Assembly (NCBI RefSeq): GCF_003992665.1
Contig: NZ_RZMX01000046.1
Span: 124,001 to 188,000, forward strand
Length of the DNA: 64,000 nt
Reading direction: 5' to 3'
Source: Pelagibacterium montanilacus
GTDB lineage: Bacteria > Pseudomonadota > Alphaproteobacteria > Rhizobiales > Devosiaceae
Shown here: one piece after another, positions 10,725 to 19,350 of the stretch
How positions within the stretch are numbered: the first letter of the stretch is position 1
How the letters are laid out: the number at the start of each line of letters is the position of its first letter
Program-made: the position numbers and the translations under genes
The notes under the pieces: generated by a model
Told to the model about the DNA's origin: nothing
Seen by the model: the letters and a program-made list of their open reading frames with translations, nothing else
The model's database searches: none

Positions 10725-11465
10725 TCACCAGTCGCCGGCCACCGCCTGGATGATTGCGAGGGCGGCCACGGTCGCGGTATCGGCCCGCAGAATACGAGGG
10801 CCCAGGCTGATCGGGCACACGAAGTCCTGCGCCAGCAGCACCTCCCGTTCCTCGGCGGTGAACCCGCCTTCCGGGCCGATCAGGAGCCCAAGGGACCGCC
10901 CTTCATGAACCGCGACGGCATCGAGCGGGGAGGAGGATGCGCTTTCCTCATCGCAAAAGACGAGGACGCGCTCCCCCTGGGATTGCCGCCAATCGGCGAT
11001 CAACGCCTCGAGCCTGATCGGTTCGGCGACCGCGGGTACGGCGATCACCTCGCATTGCTGGGCGGCCTCGATGACGTTGGCCCGGACCTTGTCGGTCCGG
11101 ATGCGCGGGCTCTGGACGTTCCGGGTGATGACCGGCTGGAGGACGCCTGCCCCCATCTCCGTTGCCTTCTGGACCTGATAGTCGAGCCGCTTGATCGGGG
11201 CGAAGCCGAACCAGAGGTCGGGCTGGGGCGTCTGGGGGGCGCTCTGCTCGATCAGCGTGACCCGTGCGCTCTTTTTTCCCACTGCAGTGAGTTCGGCAAG
11301 GAAGGCGCCGTCCGAGCCGTTGAACAGCACGCATCGATCCCCCTGCCTGCGGCGCAGCACCGTTATGAGGTGGTTGACCTGTCCGGGTTCGAGCTCGAGC
11401 TCGCCGCCGGCTGCCAGTGGCGCATCGACGAACAGGCGGGGGAGGAATTTATGGGTGCGCGGCAT
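10725..11465 (-). CDS. rsmE: 16S rRNA (uracil1498-N3)-methyltransferase
   Basis: RsmE is a SPOUT-class methyltransferase that methylates N3 of U1498 in 16S rRNA using S-adenosylmethionine. The 246-residue protein has an N-terminal PUA-like domain (RLFVDAPLAAGGELEL, HLITVLRRRQGDRCVLFNG) and a C-terminal knotted domain with KRLDYQVQKATEMG, IGPEGGFTAEE (GPEGG SAM loop) and LGPRILRADTATVAAL. All are canonical. It is divergent from ubiA, with 81 bp between starts, and upstream of gshA on the same strand. Confidence 0.95.
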   Translation of the reverse strand: MPRTHKFLPRLFVDAPLAAGGELELEPGQVNHLITVLRRRQGDRCVLFNGSDGAFLAELTAVGKKSARVTLIEQSAPQTPQPDLWFGFAPIKRLDYQVQKATEMGAGVLQPVITRNVQSPRIRTDKVRANVIEAAQQCEVIAVPAVAEPIRLEALIADWRQSQGERVLVFCDEESASSSPLDAVAVHEGRSLGLLIGPEGGFTAEEREVLLAQDFVCPISLGPRILRADTATVAALAIIQAVAGDW

Positions 11466-11546
11466 GCTGGGGTTCCGGGCTTGATCTCTTGATCGGAAAA
11501 CGCCAGTGCTTTGTGCCAGACAAGACCAGCGGGAAAAAGCCTATCC

Positions 11547-12479
11547 ATGAATTCGACCAGCAAACCGATGGGCACCGTCTCGGATGCCCCGAAGGGAAAT
11601 TGGGTGGACCGGTTCGCCCCTGACCGGGCCAAGCCCTATCTGCGCATGTCGCGGCTGGACAGGCCGATCGGCTACTGGCTTCTGTTCTGGCCCTGCGCCA
11701 TGTCGCTCGCGCTGGTTGCGATCGCTACCGATACTGCGTTCAACATCTGGTTTGTGGTCCTGTTCCTTATTGGCGCCATCGCCATGCGGGGGGCGGGCTG
11801 CACGTTCAACGACATCGTGGACCGCGATATCGACGACAAGGTCGAGCGCACGCGGTCGCGGCCGATTCCCTCGGGCCAGGTCAGCGTGCGGCAAGCCGCG
11901 GCTTGGCTGGTGCTCCAGGCTCTGGTCGGGCTCGCGGTGCTGGTGCAGTTCAACGGCTTCGCCATCGTCGTGGGCCTCTCGTCGCTGGGGTTCGTTGCGA
12001 TCTACCCGTTCATGAAGCGCATCACCTATTGGCCGCAGCTTTTCCTCGGCCTCGCCTTTTCATGGGGTGCGCTGATGGGCTGGGCGGCGGTCGATGGCGC
12101 GCTGGGGCTGGCGCCGGTGCTGCTCTATTTCGGCGCGATCGCCTGGACGATCGGGTACGACACGGTCTACGCGCTCCAGGACATCGAGGATGACGCGCTG
12201 ATCGGGGTGAAGTCCACCGCGCTTCTGGTGGGCGCGAGGGTCGTGGGCTTCGTGGCGCTGTTTTACGGGCTCGCGATGGCGCTCTGGCTGGCGGCAGGGC
12301 TGCTGGCGGGCGGCGGCTGGGGGCTGGTTGCGCTGGTCGTTCCGGCAACCATGCTGGGCTGGCAGGTGGCCCGGCTCGATCCCGCGGACCGGGGGCGGGC
12401 ACTTTTCCTGTTCAAGTTCAACCGCTTCGTGGGGCTGGCGATGACGCTTGCCCTGCTTGTCGCGGCCTGGATCGGCTAG
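11547..12479 (+). CDS. ubiA: 4-hydroxybenzoate polyprenyltransferase
   Basis: UbiA attaches the polyprenyl chain to 4-hydroxybenzoate in ubiquinone synthesis at the inner membrane. The 310-residue protein has about eight to nine transmembrane helices. The first aspartate-rich motif, NDIVDRDID, is at residues 88-96 and the second is YALQDIEDD in the cytosolic loop near 207-215; both bind Mg-prenyl diphosphate. The internal ATG at MNSTSKP was chosen over an upstream start because the residues before it are not family-like. The TAG stop is formed by the CTAGAGC end of a dispersed repeat. Ubiquinone connects this gene functionally to the respiratory cluster. Confidence 0.95.
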   Translation: MNSTSKPMGTVSDAPKGNWVDRFAPDRAKPYLRMSRLDRPIGYWLLFWPCAMSLALVAIATDTAFNIWFVVLFLIGAIAMRGAGCTFNDIVDRDIDDKVERTRSRPIPSGQVSVRQAAAWLVLQALVGLAVLVQFNGFAIVVGLSSLGFVAIYPFMKRITYWPQLFLGLAFSWGALMGWAAVDGALGLAPVLLYFGAIAWTIGYDTVYALQDIEDDALIGVKSTALLVGARVVGFVALFYGLAMALWLAAGLLAGGGWGLVALVVPATMLGWQVARLDPADRGRALFLFKFNRFVGLAMTLALLVAAWIG

Positions 12480-12512
12480 AGCGTGTCCAGTTCCGATCCA
12501 ATCCGAACAGGC
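12476..12512 (+). repeat. partial copy of the two-hairpin dispersed repeat (left half)
   Basis: The sequence from CTAGAGCGTGTCC through the imperfect palindrome GTTCCGATCCAATCCGAAC matches the left half of the repeat seen in full at 22559, 34159 and 60899. It overlaps the ubiA stop codon (TAG at 12477-12479). Confidence 0.65.
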
Positions 12513-12532
12513 CCCGGACTGCTCCGGGGCCT
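12509..12532. terminator. GC hairpin between convergent ubiA and DUF6101-like genes
   Basis: AGGCCCCGGA and TCCGGGGCCT form a perfect 10-bp stem with a CTGC loop. It lies between two convergent genes and is symmetric, so it could act in both directions. Neither side has a good T-run, so termination strength is uncertain. Confidence 0.55.
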
Positions 12533-12553
12533 TGATGATCGGTTCCCTGTCGC

Positions 12554-13063
12554 TCAGACCGACTGGCCGGTCTTGCGCTTGCGGGCGAACCGCGTCCGGC
12601 GCTCGACCTGAGGGGCGAGCATACGGCGGGGGCCGGCCTCGCCGAGAGCGACGCCATCGATATGCTGGGAATAGGCCACCATCTTGCCGTCGCCGGCGCG
12701 GATATAGAGCGGCAGGCGGAGCTTCTTGCCCCAGTTCTGCCATTCGGCGACAACGTTGGCGTTTCCGCGCTCTTCGAAGACCTGATAGTGGAAATCGGGA
12801 TTGGGGTGGACCAGTTCGATGGTGCTGAAAAGCTCGCCATCCTCGCCGATCCGCGTCGCAACGGCGACCGCGACATACTCGTCGACCGGCACCTTGATGC
12901 GAACGGTGAAGCCCGATTTCTCGAGCTTGCGCCGAACGGTGACCGTCATCGTATCGGAGCGCGCCCTGTTGTCATTGGCCGGGGAAAGCCCGAGCCCTTG
13001 GGGGTAGGATGTGCCCAGGTAAAGGGCGACCGGGGAACCCGTGATCTGTGCGCCGCGAACCAT
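12554..13063 (-). CDS. DUF6101-like conserved hypothetical protein
   Basis: This 169-residue protein has no catalytic motif I recognise. Its sequence (start MVRGAQITGSPVALYLG, then VRRKLEKSGFTVRIKVPVDEY, a WQNWGKKLRLPLYIRAGDG segment and a basic tail ending RKRKTGQSV) resembles the Rhizobiales family annotated DUF6101, commonly found next to ubiA. It has no signal peptide or membrane helix and may be a cytoplasmic beta-rich protein. The ATG at 13063 is preceded by GAGAGG; a TTG six codons upstream is less likely. It converges on ubiA with the repeat and hairpin between them. Confidence 0.75.
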   Translation of the reverse strand: MVRGAQITGSPVALYLGTSYPQGLGLSPANDNRARSDTMTVTVRRKLEKSGFTVRIKVPVDEYVAVAVATRIGEDGELFSTIELVHPNPDFHYQVFEERGNANVVAEWQNWGKKLRLPLYIRAGDGKMVAYSQHIDGVALGEAGPRRMLAPQVERRTRFARKRKTGQSV

Positions 13064-13327
13064 GTTCTGCCTCTCTGTCAACTTTCGAGAGCTTGTTTTT
13101 GCCGCTCTCTTGATGACCCCAACCTAGCTGGCCGCGCTCTCGATCGGCTTAAAAAACTGGGTTAAGTTTGTCTTGTATGGAAATGGGTTAGCGGATCGTC
13201 ACCCGGTGTAAGGGCCGATTAACCCAACGACCTTGCGCCGGGCGGGCAAGGGGCATAGGAAAGCGGCCGAACCCTCGCGTTTCCGCCACAGGAACGGCCT
13301 TTCTTGATCCCGACGCACACAAGGGCG

Positions 13328-14167
13328 ATGAGCGACACCTTCCCCCACACACCGGCCGACGACCTCAAGCTGCTCAAGGCCGCCGCCGTGCACGCCGGGA
13401 TCATTGCGCTCGGGTTCTTCAGGTCCGAATACAAATCCTGGATCAAGAACGTCTCCTCGCCCGTCTCGGAAGCCGATATCGCGGTGAACGACTTCCTGGC
13501 CCAGTGCCTGCCCTCTGCCCGGCCCGATTATGGCTGGCTGTCAGAAGAAAGCGCGGACGACGACCGAAGGCTCGGCTGCCGGCGGGTTTTCGTGATCGAC
13601 CCGATCGACGGCACGCGCGGGTTCATCGCGGGGGAAGACAGCTGGACCATCTCGATGGCCATCGTCGAGGATGGCATCCCGATGGCCGGCGTTGTCTATG
13701 CGCCTGCGCGCGACGAGCTCTACGAGGCCGCGCGCGGCGGGGGCGCCTGGTTCAACGGGGTCGCCATGGGCCCCGGCGAGATGGACGCGGAGACTCTGCC
13801 GCTGATCCCCGCACCGATCGCGGTCCATAAGGAACTGGTCTCGGGCGGGCTGTCCTATGAACGCGGGCCGGCCTATCCTTCGCTCGCCTACCGGCTGGTG
13901 CAGGTGGCGGCGGGCACGCTCGATGCGGCGGTGGCGCGGCGCGGGGCACATGACTGGGACATCGCGGGCGCCGACATCATCCTGAGCGAGGCGGGCATGC
14001 GGCTCGAGGACGTGTGCCGGGGCACTCCGCTCTACAATCGCACCGAAACCCGCCATGCTGCGCTTGCGGCAACCGGGTCGGGCTCATTAAGGTCACCCCT
14101 GCACGCAGCCTTGCGCACAGTCTATGGCTGCCCCGACCCTGAAGGACCAACCGAACCCGGAGCGTGA
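13328..14167 (+). CDS. cysQ: 3'(2'),5'-bisphosphate nucleotidase CysQ-type (inositol monophosphatase fold)
   Basis: A 279-residue Li-sensitive-phosphatase family protein, probably hydrolysing PAP produced in sulfate assimilation. The metal-binding motifs are intact: LSEESADD with the glutamate pair near residues 73-75, DPIDGTRGF at 91-99, and WDIAGADIILSEAG near the C-terminus. The ATG of MSDTFPHTP has AAGGGCG upstream; a TTG 24 bases earlier was rejected. It is followed 5 bp later by the DUF4170 gene, an arrangement common in Rhizobiales. A general inositol-phosphatase activity cannot be excluded from sequence alone. Confidence 0.88.
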   Translation: MSDTFPHTPADDLKLLKAAAVHAGIIALGFFRSEYKSWIKNVSSPVSEADIAVNDFLAQCLPSARPDYGWLSEESADDDRRLGCRRVFVIDPIDGTRGFIAGEDSWTISMAIVEDGIPMAGVVYAPARDELYEAARGGGAWFNGVAMGPGEMDAETLPLIPAPIAVHKELVSGGLSYERGPAYPSLAYRLVQVAAGTLDAAVARRGAHDWDIAGADIILSEAGMRLEDVCRGTPLYNRTETRHAALAATGSGSLRSPLHAALRTVYGCPDPEGPTEPGA

Positions 14168-14171
14168 CGGC

Positions 14172-14405
14172 ATGACCAGCGAATCCAACAAGCAATTGCT
14201 GCATCTTGTGATCGGCGGCGAGATGTCCGGGCTCGACGCCATCGAGTTCCAGGATCTCGACAAAGTCGACATCGTCGGGGTCTTTCCAAACTACAAGGCC
14301 GCCTACGACGTCTGGAAGCAGAAGGCCCAGATGACCGTGGACGATGCCCAGACCCGGTACTTCATCGTGCACCTGCACCGGCTGCTCGATCCCGCGCAGA
14401 ACTGA
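14172..14405 (+). CDS. DUF4170 family protein
   Basis: A 77-residue protein (MTSESNKQLLHLVIGGEMSG, then YKAAYDVWKQKAQMTVDDAQ and ending HLHRLLDPAQN) matching the small DUF4170 family, which is usually found directly after cysQ in Rhizobiales. It begins 5 bp after the cysQ stop, so translation is probably coupled. There is no signal peptide, cysteine pair or catalytic motif. Function is unknown. It converges on the lipid-A-disaccharide-synthase-related gene, whose stop is 3 bp away. Confidence 0.85.
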   Translation: MTSESNKQLLHLVIGGEMSGLDAIEFQDLDKVDIVGVFPNYKAAYDVWKQKAQMTVDDAQTRYFIVHLHRLLDPAQN

Positions 14406-14407
14406 GG

Positions 14408-15595
14408 TCAGCCGAAAAGGCTTTCCACCACCGCCGCCAGCGTGCCCGCACCGCCGATCCGGGCGGGCATGACCGCCGCGATCCGCGCCCGCTCTCCGGG
14501 ATTGTCGAGCAGCGTGCGCAACGCGGACGCGAGCCTGCCCGCATCCTCCTCGACCAGCACCCTGCCCCGGCCCATCAGCGCCGCTTCATCGGTGACCCGC
14601 TTGGCGCGCGTGCCCGGGCTGCGCATGGAGATGACCGGCTTGCCGAGCCCGAGGGCCTGCTGGGTCGCCGTTCCGGCCTGGGAAAGCACGACATCGGACG
14701 CTTCGAGCACATTGCCCACCGCGCCGCGGGTGAGGTGGACGATCAGCCCGCCCCGACCCATGAGAACCCCGAGATCACATCCGCGCGGCCGGAATGGCGG
14801 ACGATGATCGAGCCCGGTGGCCGAGGCGATCTGGTCGGGCTCGATGCCCGGCGCGAGAGCAGCAAAGAGGTCGAGATCGGTGCGCCTGAGGCGCTCGATC
14901 GCGGCGATCTGGATCGCCATGGCCTCTGCGGTTCCCGCACGCGAGCCCGGCAGCAGCGCGATGGCGAGCGGGTTGCGGCGCTTGGCCTGGGCATCGTACT
15001 GGCCGTAGTCAAGCGTATCCATCATGACATTGCCGCCCGAGGCGGCATCGATATCGTGCGCCCTCAGGCTGGCGGCCAGGGCTTCGTCGCGGCAGTAGAC
15101 GGTTTCGCAGACCCGCGCGATGGTTTTGCGCTCGAGCGCGGAGTAGCGATGGGATGCGCCATATTTGTAGACGTCGAGATAGACCGAGACCCGCAGGCCG
15201 CACAGCCGGGCAAGATAGATCGCCGTCATGTCCCCGACCACCACGACCCTGTCGTAGCGCCGGCGCGCGGCGCGCAGGAACCCCAGCGCGCGCGGCAGGC
15301 CTCTGGCGATGGCCGGCAGGTCGCCCGCGACCGTGCCGCCCCGGACCCGTGATCCCTGGCTGGGCAGGTCCAGCCGTGGGCCGGCGAGAGTACAGATGCC
15401 TGAGAAGGCCGCGCCATCGCCCATCACCGGATAGGCGTGGGTCTCGACATGGCCGGGGAAACGGGCGATCAGGCTGGCGGCAATGGAATCCTCGCCATGC
15501 CCGTTCGCGATCACGAGGACCGTTGGACGGGGGGCGTCGGGACTATTCGCCGATGGCGTTGCGGTAGGCCCTGAATGCGGCGCTGGCGTCCGCAT
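14408..15595 (-). CDS. lipid-A-disaccharide synthase-related glycosyltransferase-like protein
   Basis: This 395-residue protein resembles the family named lipid-A-disaccharide synthase-related (GT-B fold). Features are NGHGEDSIAASLIARF near the N-terminus, YPVMGDGAAFSG, VVGDMTAIYLARLCG, LPGSRAGTAEAMAIQI near the middle and SQAGTATQQALGLGKPVISM near the C-terminus, the last typical of nucleotide-sugar binding. It is not the true LpxB of the Raetz pathway and its acceptor is unknown. The ATG at 15595 has GGAAGCG upstream and overlaps the DUF2093 gene end by 53 bp; an ATG at 15637 is an alternative start. An envelope glycolipid role is inferred. Confidence 0.75.
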   Translation of the reverse strand: MRTPAPHSGPTATPSANSPDAPRPTVLVIANGHGEDSIAASLIARFPGHVETHAYPVMGDGAAFSGICTLAGPRLDLPSQGSRVRGGTVAGDLPAIARGLPRALGFLRAARRRYDRVVVVGDMTAIYLARLCGLRVSVYLDVYKYGASHRYSALERKTIARVCETVYCRDEALAASLRAHDIDAASGGNVMMDTLDYGQYDAQAKRRNPLAIALLPGSRAGTAEAMAIQIAAIERLRRTDLDLFAALAPGIEPDQIASATGLDHRPPFRPRGCDLGVLMGRGGLIVHLTRGAVGNVLEASDVVLSQAGTATQQALGLGKPVISMRSPGTRAKRVTDEAALMGRGRVLVEEDAGRLASALRTLLDNPGERARIAAVMPARIGGAGTLAAVVESLFG

Positions 15596-15764
15596 ACGCT
15601 TCCTGCCGATCGACGCTCCAGTACGAGAGTTCTTCAAGCGGTATGGGTGTCCCGGTTATGGCGCAACGAACGAAGCTGCCTGGCTTGACGACGACATAGT
15701 CGGCATCGAGATAGCGGATCTGCGCTTCGGAAGGGGAAAAGCCGGAGTCCAGAATGGTCGTCAC
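15543..15764 (-). CDS. DUF2093 family small protein
   Basis: A 73-residue protein with the DUF2093 sequence pattern: EAQIRYLDADYVVVKPGSFV, a single conserved CAITG, IPLEELSYWSVDRQEAYA and an end in RAYRNAIGE. The start is uncertain. I use the GTG at 15764, but the only purine-rich stretch is immediately adjacent. It sits between xseA and the lipid-A-disaccharide-synthase-related gene on the same strand, as in many Rhizobiales, and overlaps the latter by 53 bp. Function is unknown; the fold appears cytoplasmic. Confidence 0.8.
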   Translation of the reverse strand: MTTILDSGFSPSEAQIRYLDADYVVVKPGSFVRCAITGTPIPLEELSYWSVDRQEAYADASAAFRAYRNAIGE

Positions 15765-15819
15765 CTCTTGGTTGGGCCGCGTCCCTCTTATAGCGGAAAA
15801 CGGCGGGGCCGCGCAAAGC

Positions 15820-17229
15820 TCAAAACAGGGTTTCCTGATCGTCGGGAGCGGGCCGTGGCTTGCGTCTGGCGGGGGCAGGTGCGCCTGCGACATTGGCCTC
15901 GATCTCCCCGCCCGCGAGCGTGATCGAGAGCGCATCCCCGGGCTTTACCGCTTCTGGAGTCGAGACGACGCGGCCCTCGGCATCGGTGACCAGCGCGAAG
16001 CCACGGGCCAGCACCTGCTTGTAGCCCACGCTCGAGAGCACGCGGGCGGTCGCTTCGAGGCGACGGGTGCGTTCCTCAACAATCCGGCGCACGGCGGGCC
16101 CTGAGCGCATGCCCGTCATCTCGAGTCGGCGGGCCAGAAGCTCGAGCGTGGATTTGAGCAGGCGCGGGCGCAAAGCGCTCGACCAGCGCGACAGGGCCAC
16201 GGCCTTTTGCTGGGCGCAATGGCGCAGGCCCGAGCCCAGGCGATCGGCGGCACGGTCGAGCCGCTGGCGGTGCAGCGCTGTGAGGTCGGACGCGCGGGGG
16301 AGCCCGGCCGTCGCCGCGCGCAGCCGGTCGCGCTGGTTGGACGCCAGACGACGCGCGCAGGAGCGCTGGCGCAGGCCCAGCTCCTCGACATAAGAGAGCA
16401 GTTCGGCGCGGACCGGCACCGCCATTTCAGCCGCGCCGGTGGGCGTGGGCGCCCTCCTGTCAGCCACGTGATCGATAAGCGTGGTGTCGGTCTCGTGGCC
16501 CACGGCGGTAATCGTTGGGATGGTGCTGCGCGCCACCGCGCGCACGACGCTTTCCTCGTTGAAGCCCCACAGATCCTCGATGGACCCGCCGCCGCGGGCC
16601 ACGATCAGAAGGTCGGGTCGAGGGATCGGGCCGTCGGGGGCGAGCGCATTGAACCCGTCGATGGCCTCAGTGACTTCCGAGGCACAGGTGTCGCCCTGCA
16701 CGCGCACCGGCCAGACGATGACATGGGTTGGGAAACGGTCTTCGAGCCGGTGCAGGATGTCGCGGATGACGGCGCCGGTGGGCGATGTCACCACCCCGAT
16801 GACCCGGGGCAGATAGGGCAGCGGCTTCTTGCGGTCGGGGTCGAACAGGCCCTCGGCGATCAGCTTGCGGCGGCGCTCCTCGAGCAGCGCCATGAGCGCG
16901 CCGGCGCCGGCCGGTTCGATGTTGTCGATGACGATCTGGTATTTGGAAGAGCGCGGATAGGTCGTCAGCCGGCCCGTCGCGATCACCTCCAGCCCTTCCT
17001 CGGGGCGGAAGCGCAGTTTCGAGAAGCTGCCTTTCCAGATCACCGCGTCGATCGAGGCGCCCTCGTCCTTGAGGGTGAAATAGGCATGCCCGGAGCCGTG
17101 CTGGCCGCGATAGCCCGAGATCTCTCCGCGAATCCGGACATGGCCGAACCGGTCCTCGACGGTGCGCTTGACCTCCTGGGCGACCTCGGAAACTGTGTAT
17201 TCAAGGGCATTGGTGGGCGTCTGGCTCAT
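15820..17229 (-). CDS. xseA: exodeoxyribonuclease VII large subunit
   Basis: XseA is the catalytic subunit of exonuclease VII, which degrades single-stranded DNA with XseB. The 469-residue protein has an N-terminal OB-fold ([30 protein letters not shown]), the central catalytic domain with [30 protein letters not shown] and [14 protein letters not shown], then a long basic coiled-coil and a C-terminal domain ending DQETLF. The start at MSQTPTN excludes an upstream frame that runs into a repeat. xseB is not in the window. The gene is divergent from purD, with a dispersed repeat in the shared promoter region. Confidence 0.95.
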   Translation of the reverse strand: MSQTPTNALEYTVSEVAQEVKRTVEDRFGHVRIRGEISGYRGQHGSGHAYFTLKDEGASIDAVIWKGSFSKLRFRPEEGLEVIATGRLTTYPRSSKYQIVIDNIEPAGAGALMALLEERRRKLIAEGLFDPDRKKPLPYLPRVIGVVTSPTGAVIRDILHRLEDRFPTHVIVWPVRVQGDTCASEVTEAIDGFNALAPDGPIPRPDLLIVARGGGSIEDLWGFNEESVVRAVARSTIPTITAVGHETDTTLIDHVADRRAPTPTGAAEMAVPVRAELLSYVEELGLRQRSCARRLASNQRDRLRAATAGLPRASDLTALHRQRLDRAADRLGSGLRHCAQQKAVALSRWSSALRPRLLKSTLELLARRLEMTGMRSGPAVRRIVEERTRRLEATARVLSSVGYKQVLARGFALVTDAEGRVVSTPEAVKPGDALSITLAGGEIEANVAGAPAPARRKPRPAPDDQETLF

Positions 17230-17291
17230 GGACGCGTTGGTGGCCGATGCCCGCGCGTCCGTCAAGGGTGGTGCGCAGCAGCCCGGCCATG

Positions 17292-17369
17292 CTAGAGCCG
17301 CTCCAGGTCTTTGATTTGTCGCGTTTCCGAACCGGAAAAGCGTTTCCACTTTGCCTGGAAACGCTCTAG
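17292..17369 (+). repeat. partial copy of the two-hairpin dispersed repeat (right half), flanked by CTAG
   Basis: The segment contains the right-hand part of the repeat (CTTTGATTTGTCGCGTTTCC, then ACCGGAAAAGCGTTTCC and CCTGGAAACGCTC). It is bounded by CTAG on both sides (17292-17295 and 17366-17369). Unlike the other copies it lies in a divergent promoter region, between xseA and purD. Confidence 0.8.
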
Positions 17370-17456
17370 TGCGAGCGAATGGATGTAACGAGACGCTTGT
17401 GAGGCGAAAAGGCCGGCCGGCTTTTTGTCTGCAAGCTCAGGAGGGAGACTGCCGGG

Positions 17457-18728
17457 ATGCGGGTCTTGCTGATCGGATCGGGCGGACGCGAACACGCCCT
17501 GGCCTGGGCGCTGGCTCGCTCCGAGCGCCTTGAAAAGCTCTATATCGCCCCGGGCAACGGGGGCACGGGCGCCTTGGGCGAGAACGTCGCGCTCGACGTC
17601 TCGGATCATGACGGCGTTGCCGATTTCTGCACCGCGCACGGGATCGGGCTAGTCGTCGTCGGGCCAGAAGCGCCGTTGGTGGCGGGCATAACCGATCGGT
17701 TGCGCGCGGCGGGCGTGCCCGTGGTGGGCCCTTCGAGAATCGCGGCCCAGCTCGAAGGCTCCAAGGCGTTCACCAAGGCGCTGTGCGACGAGATGGGCAT
17801 TCCCACCGCAGCCTATGGCAAATTCACTGCGCTTGCCCCGGCACTCGACTATCTCGAAACGCGAGGCGCCCCGATCGTGGTCAAGGCAGACGGGCTGGCG
17901 GCAGGCAAGGGCGTGACCGTCGCGGCGACGCGGGACGAAGCCGAGGCGGCCCTGCGTGCGTGTTTCGACGGTGCGTTCGGGGACGCGGGCGCTGAAGTGG
18001 TGATCGAGGAATGCCTTGTGGGCGAAGAGGCCAGCCTGTTCGCGCTGTGTGACGGCGAGAGCATCGTTCTTCTGCCGCCGGCCCAGGACCACAAGCGGGC
18101 CTTTGACGGGGACGAGGGCCCCAATACCGGTGGCATGGGCGCCTATGCGCCCGCTCCGGTGATGACCGCTGCCCTGGTCGACCGGGCGGCCCGCGAGATC
18201 ATCGAGCCGGCCATAAGGGGCATGGCCGCGCGCGGCACGCCGTTCACGGGGGTCCTGTTTGCCGGACTGATGATCACGGCCGAGGGGCCCAAGCTCATCG
18301 AGTTCAACACCCGGTTCGGGGATCCCGAATGCCAGGCGCTGCTGATGCTGCTCGAGAGCGACCTGCTCGACCTTCTGGAAGCCACTGCGACGGGCGCGCT
18401 GTCGACGGTGAGCCCGAAATGGCGCCATGACTTCGCGCTGAGCGTCGTTCTGGCGGCAAAGGGCTATCCCGGCGCCTACGCCAAAGACACGGTGATCGGG
18501 GGTCTCGATACGATCGGGTCCGATGATGTGGTCGTCTTCCACGCGGGCACGCGGCGCGAGGGCGATGCGGTGCTGGCCGATGGCGGGCGGGTGCTCAACG
18601 TCGTAGCGCGGGGCGCGACGGTGGCCGAGGCGCGCCAGCGCGCCTATGATGCGGTCGCGGCCATCGACTGGCCCGACGGGTTCTGCCGGCGCGACATCGG
18701 CTGGCGGGCGATGGCGGGTACGGACTGA
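17457..18728 (+). CDS. purD: phosphoribosylamine-glycine ligase (GAR synthetase)
   Basis: PurD ligates glycine to phosphoribosylamine with ATP, the second step of purine synthesis. The 423-residue protein begins [19 protein letters not shown], the typical first glycine-rich block. The ATP-grasp region shows [40 protein letters not shown]-like [20 protein letters not shown] and [11 protein letters not shown]. All are canonical and length is normal. It is divergent from xseA, which is the usual Rhizobiales neighbour. Its 3' end converges on the orphan four-helix protein with a 37-bp gap and no evident terminator. Confidence 0.97.
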   Translation: MRVLLIGSGGREHALAWALARSERLEKLYIAPGNGGTGALGENVALDVSDHDGVADFCTAHGIGLVVVGPEAPLVAGITDRLRAAGVPVVGPSRIAAQLEGSKAFTKALCDEMGIPTAAYGKFTALAPALDYLETRGAPIVVKADGLAAGKGVTVAATRDEAEAALRACFDGAFGDAGAEVVIEECLVGEEASLFALCDGESIVLLPPAQDHKRAFDGDEGPNTGGMGAYAPAPVMTAALVDRAAREIIEPAIRGMAARGTPFTGVLFAGLMITAEGPKLIEFNTRFGDPECQALLMLLESDLLDLLEATATGALSTVSPKWRHDFALSVVLAAKGYPGAYAKDTVIGGLDTIGSDDVVVFHAGTRREGDAVLADGGRVLNVVARGATVAEARQRAYDAVAAIDWPDGFCRRDIGWRAMAGTD

Positions 18729-18765
18729 CGGGGCAAGACCGTCAGTCCGGCAGGGCTTGCACCTG

Positions 18766-19134
18766 CTATTCAGGCTTGAAAATGATCCATGCGAAGATGA
18801 CCGCCCCCAGGGCGAACAGGATCGACCCGATGGCAATCAGCGGCTCCATCGCCGCGTTGCCCTGGAGATAGACGTATAGCGCCCCGGTCATCAAAAGCAC
18901 CCCGACGACGTGGATGCCGTACTGGATAAAGGGTAGCCGGCCCGTCGCCTTGGCCCTGTTGAGCGCCAGATAGGCCCCGAAGAGGGCACTGGTCGCCCAA
19001 CCCAGCAGGTTGATATGGGCGTGCGCTCCGACCACGTTGTGATTGCCCGAGATCGACATGTGAAGACCCATGGCAATGCCGACGAGCAGCAGGGCGATGG
19101 CCGTCTTGAAATAAAGTTGCGAGATAGCAGGCAT
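18766..19134 (-). CDS. orphan four-helix membrane protein resembling a piece of heme-copper oxidase subunit I
   Basis: A 122-residue integral membrane protein with four predicted helices (approximately 8-27, 40-58, 66-86 and 92-117). Between helices one and two it has a histidine-rich stretch, GNHNVVGAHAHINLLGW, which resembles the HxHxxLLGW-type segment of cbb3/NorB-type oxidase subunits. The start at MPAISQ follows GGGGGA at good spacing; MNMPAISQ is six bases upstream. A heme- or metal-binding role is inference, since only about a quarter of a subunit I is represented. It is isolated from the aa3 operon and is divergent from the patatin-like gene. Confidence 0.6.
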   Translation of the reverse strand: MPAISQLYFKTAIALLLVGIAMGLHMSISGNHNVVGAHAHINLLGWATSALFGAYLALNRAKATGRLPFIQYGIHVVGVLLMTGALYVYLQGNAAMEPLIAIGSILFALGAVIFAWIIFKPE

Positions 19135-19263
19135 ATTCATTCCCCCGATGCGGCACACAACTGGTGCCATTCCCACTTCGATTCTTGAACGCTGCTAGGC
19201 CGACTCTTGAACCAACAACAGCGGGCAGAATCCTATGCGCCTCCTTCTTGGTTCTGGCAAGTG

Positions 19264-19281
19264 TTTGCGCACGCGCGCAAA
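19264..19281. promoter_or_regulatory. 18-bp palindrome in the divergent spacer, candidate operator
   Basis: TTTGCGC (19264-19270) and GCGCAAA (19275-19281) are perfect inverted arms around ACGC. The site lies in the 216-bp spacer between the four-helix protein and the patatin-like gene. No regulator is adjacent, so the binding protein is unknown. Confidence 0.4.
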
Positions 19282-19350
19282 GTGCACGCTTGAGTATTGG
19301 CAAGAGGCGGGTAAACCTGCCAGCCTGTGGCTCTGGCAACGGGGGAGCAC

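Noticed and set aside
13158-13226. TGGGTTAA and TTAACCCA copies upstream of cysQ as a CtrA site
   Set aside because: The spacing does not fit TTAA-N7-TTAA, so a full CtrA box is not supported.
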